A program made the position numbers and the translations under genes. A stretch of DNA of 6,890 nucleotides from Candidatus Kaiserbacteria bacterium (lineage in GTDB: Bacteria > Patescibacteria > Paceibacteria > UBA9973 > UBA2100), in assembly GCA_002401495.1 (NCBI GenBank), contig NVTG01000068.1, forward strand, positions 1 through 6,890. Direction: 5' to 3'. Below are positions 5,516 to 6,890 of this stretch, one piece after another; the first letter of the stretch is position 1, and every line of letters begins with the position of its first letter. A model generated the notes under the pieces. That model saw nothing but the letters and a program-made list of their open reading frames with translations. It made no database searches and was not told the origin of the DNA.

Positions 5516-6382
5516 ATGGCTCGTCGTTCAACCAAAAGAATGTCGCAAAAAAAATGTCGTCGTCTAAGTAAACGCCGTGTGAGTGCTCGTCTTTCTGGTC
5601 GGGGTCTAAAATCAACCCGCGCAGGAAAACGTCTAAGCAAAAAAGTTGCATGCCGCAAACTTTCTCATGCTGTTCGCAAGAGCAATAAACGCAAATCTCG
5701 CAAATCTCGCAAATCTCGCAAAAGCCGTCGTCGCAGTCGTAAATCATCACGCAAATCAAAACGCAAAGTTCGCAAAAGCCGTCGTCGTAGTCGTAAATCA
5801 TCGCGCAAATCAAAACGCAAAGTTCGTAGAAGCCGCCGTGCTTCAAAAAAATCAGCACCAGCCGCTCAACGCCGTGGTCTATTCGGAAGATTGTCACCTC
5901 GTGCCCGTCAAGTTCTCGGTGGCGCCGCTGCAAGTGGAGCAGTACTAGGGGCTGTAGGTGCATCAGCCATTGAACGTCGTTCTCGCAAAGATGGTATTTC
6001 TCGTGCTGCTGCTGCGCGTTTAATTGCAACTGAAACTCGTGCTGGTCTTGGTTCTACTGGAAGAAATATATTGGCTGCACCTGGTAGAACACCAGGTTTC
6101 CTACAGGGTCTGTTCGGTGGAAAACCTCCACCCGTAATATCTCCATCTAGTTCTCGAATGACTGGATTTAACACTCGTGTAGCTGCAGGTGCTCTTCCAT
6201 CCCGCACCGTTGCTGCAGTTAAAGCCGCAGTTGCAAAACTACCATCTATTCCAGGTGTGAAAAAATCAGAAGTTCAAGTAGTTGCTGAAAAGCATGCAGA
6301 ATCGGGTATGCCACCAGCCGCAGCAGCACAAGAAGCACAAAAAGTTGTTGTACGTCGCAGCAACCGAATTGCTAACCAGTAA
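5516..6382 (+). CDS. Protamine-like, very basic protein with Arg/Lys/Ser repeats and a hydrophobic segment
   Basis: The first 120 of 288 residues are almost entirely Arg, Lys and Ser, resembling protamines or SR-rich nucleic-acid binders. They include three KSR/RKS units (about 59-67) and an exact tandem duplication of an 18-residue unit, RKSRRRSRKSSRKSKRKV, at 68-85 and 86-103. A Gly/Ala-rich hydrophobic stretch (VLGGAAASGAVLGAVGASAI, about 133-152) follows and could be a membrane segment or hydrophobic helix. The rest is Ala/Pro/Ser-rich, with a basic end (RRSNRIANQ). The likely role is DNA condensation or anchoring of the genome to a membrane or core in the virion (inference). Codons favour CGT/CGC for Arg, unlike the AGA-rich neighbours, consistent with high expression or a different history. 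Antisense open frames here arise from the Arg/Lys codon bias. The gene ends in a tandem stop TAATAA. Confidence 0.85.
   Translation: MARRSTKRMSQKKCRRLSKRRVSARLSGRGLKSTRAGKRLSKKVACRKLSHAVRKSNKRKSRKSRKSRKSRRRSRKSSRKSKRKVRKSRRRSRKSSRKSKRKVRRSRRASKKSAPAAQRRGLFGRLSPRARQVLGGAAASGAVLGAVGASAIERRSRKDGISRAAAARLIATETRAGLGSTGRNILAAPGRTPGFLQGLFGGKPPPVISPSSSRMTGFNTRVAAGALPSRTVAAVKAAVAKLPSIPGVKKSEVQVVAEKHAESGMPPAAAAQEAQKVVVRRSNRIANQ
5690..5716 (+). repeat. Three tandem 9-base units (cgcaaatct)
   Basis: Three exact in-frame copies of cgcaaatct encode Arg-Lys-Ser three times. A fourth, degenerate copy (cgcaaaagc) begins the longer repeat that follows. Such units expand and contract by slippage, so length variation between related viruses is expected here. 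Confidence 0.9.
5717..5824 (+). repeat. Two tandem 54-base units inside the basic protein gene
   Basis: Copy 1 (5717-5770) and copy 2 (5771-5824) are nearly identical, differing only at synonymous third positions (for example cgc/cgt and tca/tcg), and both encode RKSRRRSRKSSRKSKRKV. A partial third copy begins at 5825 (cgtagaagccgccgt). The duplication is recent at the protein level but old enough to have gathered silent changes, which suggests selection on the peptide. Confidence 0.9.
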
Positions 6383-6398
6383 TAAATTAAATTTATTA
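6380..6398 (+). terminator. Perfect AT-rich hairpin at the end of the basic protein gene
   Basis: From the stop codon, taataaat is followed by a 3-base loop (taa) and then atttatta, an exact 8-base inverted repeat. A looser palindrome (about 6399-6425) follows. In mimivirus-like viruses, transcript ends and polyadenylation sites coincide with hairpins just after the stop codon; this fits that known pattern, but AT-only stems also arise by chance. Confidence 0.4.
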
Positions 6399-6440
6399 TA
6401 TTTTAATTGATAATTTAAGAATATAAACAATTATTTATAA
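6383..6440 (+). promoter_or_regulatory. Intergenic region before the right-end gene
   Basis: This 58-base, almost wholly A/T spacer contains the end of the basic gene's hairpin and a TTATTTATAA leader directly before the ATG at 6441. It must hold the 3' end of one transcript and the promoter of the next. TATAAATG at the start resembles late-promoter/start contexts of other large DNA viruses, but a single copy cannot settle this. Confidence 0.3.
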
Positions 6441-6890
6441 ATGTTGATACAATTAGATATTCGCGATGCATATATAGAATTCAAAAAGATTCACGAATTG
6501 GATAAAATATTGTGCGAAATATGTATTTATAAAACCAAGATGCCTGAAATTGTAAGTTTCAATTATCATATATATGATTCTACAGGACATATAATTTCAG
6601 GAACAGTATTGGGTACAAATGGATTTATAAGGAATTTTGTTTTTGATATAAATGCAAAAGCATACAATTACTTTGTTAGAGTGGAATTTTCTTTGCGTAA
6701 TTCAACAAAACAATTTCAAACTTTTGTTTTTTTCACTTCAAAAACTTTAAATAACCATTGTACATGTAAAGATAGTGATAAAGAAGACACATGTGATTCA
6801 GAGAATGAATCTGAGCCTGATACACAAAGAAACAGAGAAGATGTCTTCCAGCCACCTCTTCCAGAAGAAGAATTTGATGTGGAAATTATA
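6441..6890 (+). CDS. Unrecognised protein, N-terminal part only (runs off the right edge)
   Basis: The frame opens with ATG at 6441 and stays open for 150 codons to the window edge. Residues 1-105 alternate hydrophobic and polar residues with many Phe, Tyr, Ile and Val (for example FVRVEFSLRNSTKQFQTFVF), consistent with a beta-sandwich-like domain. After an HCTCKDSDKEDTC segment (about 112-124) the chain becomes acidic and Pro-rich (ESEP, PPLPEEEFD), likely disordered. No family is recognised. It lies 58 bases after the basic protein gene on the same strand and returns to the AT-rich codon use of the rest of the window. The cysteines in the HCTC region could bind a metal, but they are few. 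Confidence 0.7.
   Translation, partial: MLIQLDIRDAYIEFKKIHELDKILCEICIYKTKMPEIVSFNYHIYDSTGHIISGTVLGTNGFIRNFVFDINAKAYNYFVRVEFSLRNSTKQFQTFVFFTSKTLNNHCTCKDSDKEDTCDSENESEPDTQRNREDVFQPPLPEEEFDVEII

Noticed and set aside
5451..6029. 192-residue - strand ORF opposite the basic protein gene
   Set aside because: It is His/Leu/Cys/Asp-repetitive, as expected from the reverse complement of Arg/Lys/Ser repeats, and so is a shadow of the + strand gene.
5646..6207. Other frames within the basic protein gene (+ 5646-5948, - 5908-6207, - 5458-5658)
   Set aside because: All are repeat-driven or Ala/Pro/Arg-rich shadows of the real frame, with no independent start context.
1..6890. CRISPR arrays, tRNA or rRNA genes, insertion sequences
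   Set aside because: No spaced direct repeats, cloverleaf-like segments or transposase frames with terminal inverted repeats were seen; the only direct repeats are the in-frame units of the basic protein gene.

Overview
The window looks like a piece of a large eukaryotic DNA virus genome (Nucleocytoviricota). It is AT-rich and intron-less by eye, with tightly packed genes on both strands, short gaps of 25 to 190 bases and several overlapping gene ends. The gene mix is eukaryote-like but viral in style: a UBC6/UBE2J-type ubiquitin-conjugating enzyme, a stand-alone archaeo-eukaryotic-type primase, a cyclin-like protein, a nucleotidyltransferase-like protein, a small membrane-anchored RING protein and a protamine-like basic protein. 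The family within the phylum cannot be fixed from this stretch.

Layout, left to right. The C-terminus of an unrecognised + strand gene enters from the left and ends at 142. It meets, tail to tail and overlapping, a small - strand gene (48-290), which in turn overlaps the 3' end of the - strand E2 gene (208-783). The - strand primase follows (838-2454). A 25-base divergent gap separates it from the + strand cyclin-like gene (2480-3259), which converges on and overlaps by 202 bases the - strand nucleotidyltransferase-like gene (3058-4896). Another divergent gap (59 bases) leads to the + strand RING/transmembrane gene (4956-5327). A 188-base interval (5328-5515) holds a - strand 47-codon open stretch without an ATG, whose stop codon overlaps the RING stop, and the upstream region of the next gene. 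The + strand basic protein gene (5516-6382) is richer in G+C than its neighbours and ends in a perfect AT-rich hairpin. An unrecognised + strand gene starts at 6441 and runs off the right edge.

How the genes may work together (inference): the E2 and RING proteins suggest that the virus redirects host ubiquitination. The E2 resembles the ER tail-anchored UBC6 family but has lost the anchor, whereas the RING protein carries a C-terminal membrane segment. The primase serves genome replication, and the cyclin-like protein could activate a host or viral kinase to alter cell-cycle or transcription state. The basic protein is a plausible virion DNA-condensing or membrane-linking component. The most unusual features are the repeated overlap of gene tails, including a long antisense overlap in the wobble-to-wobble phase, and the possible gene remnant next to the RING gene.
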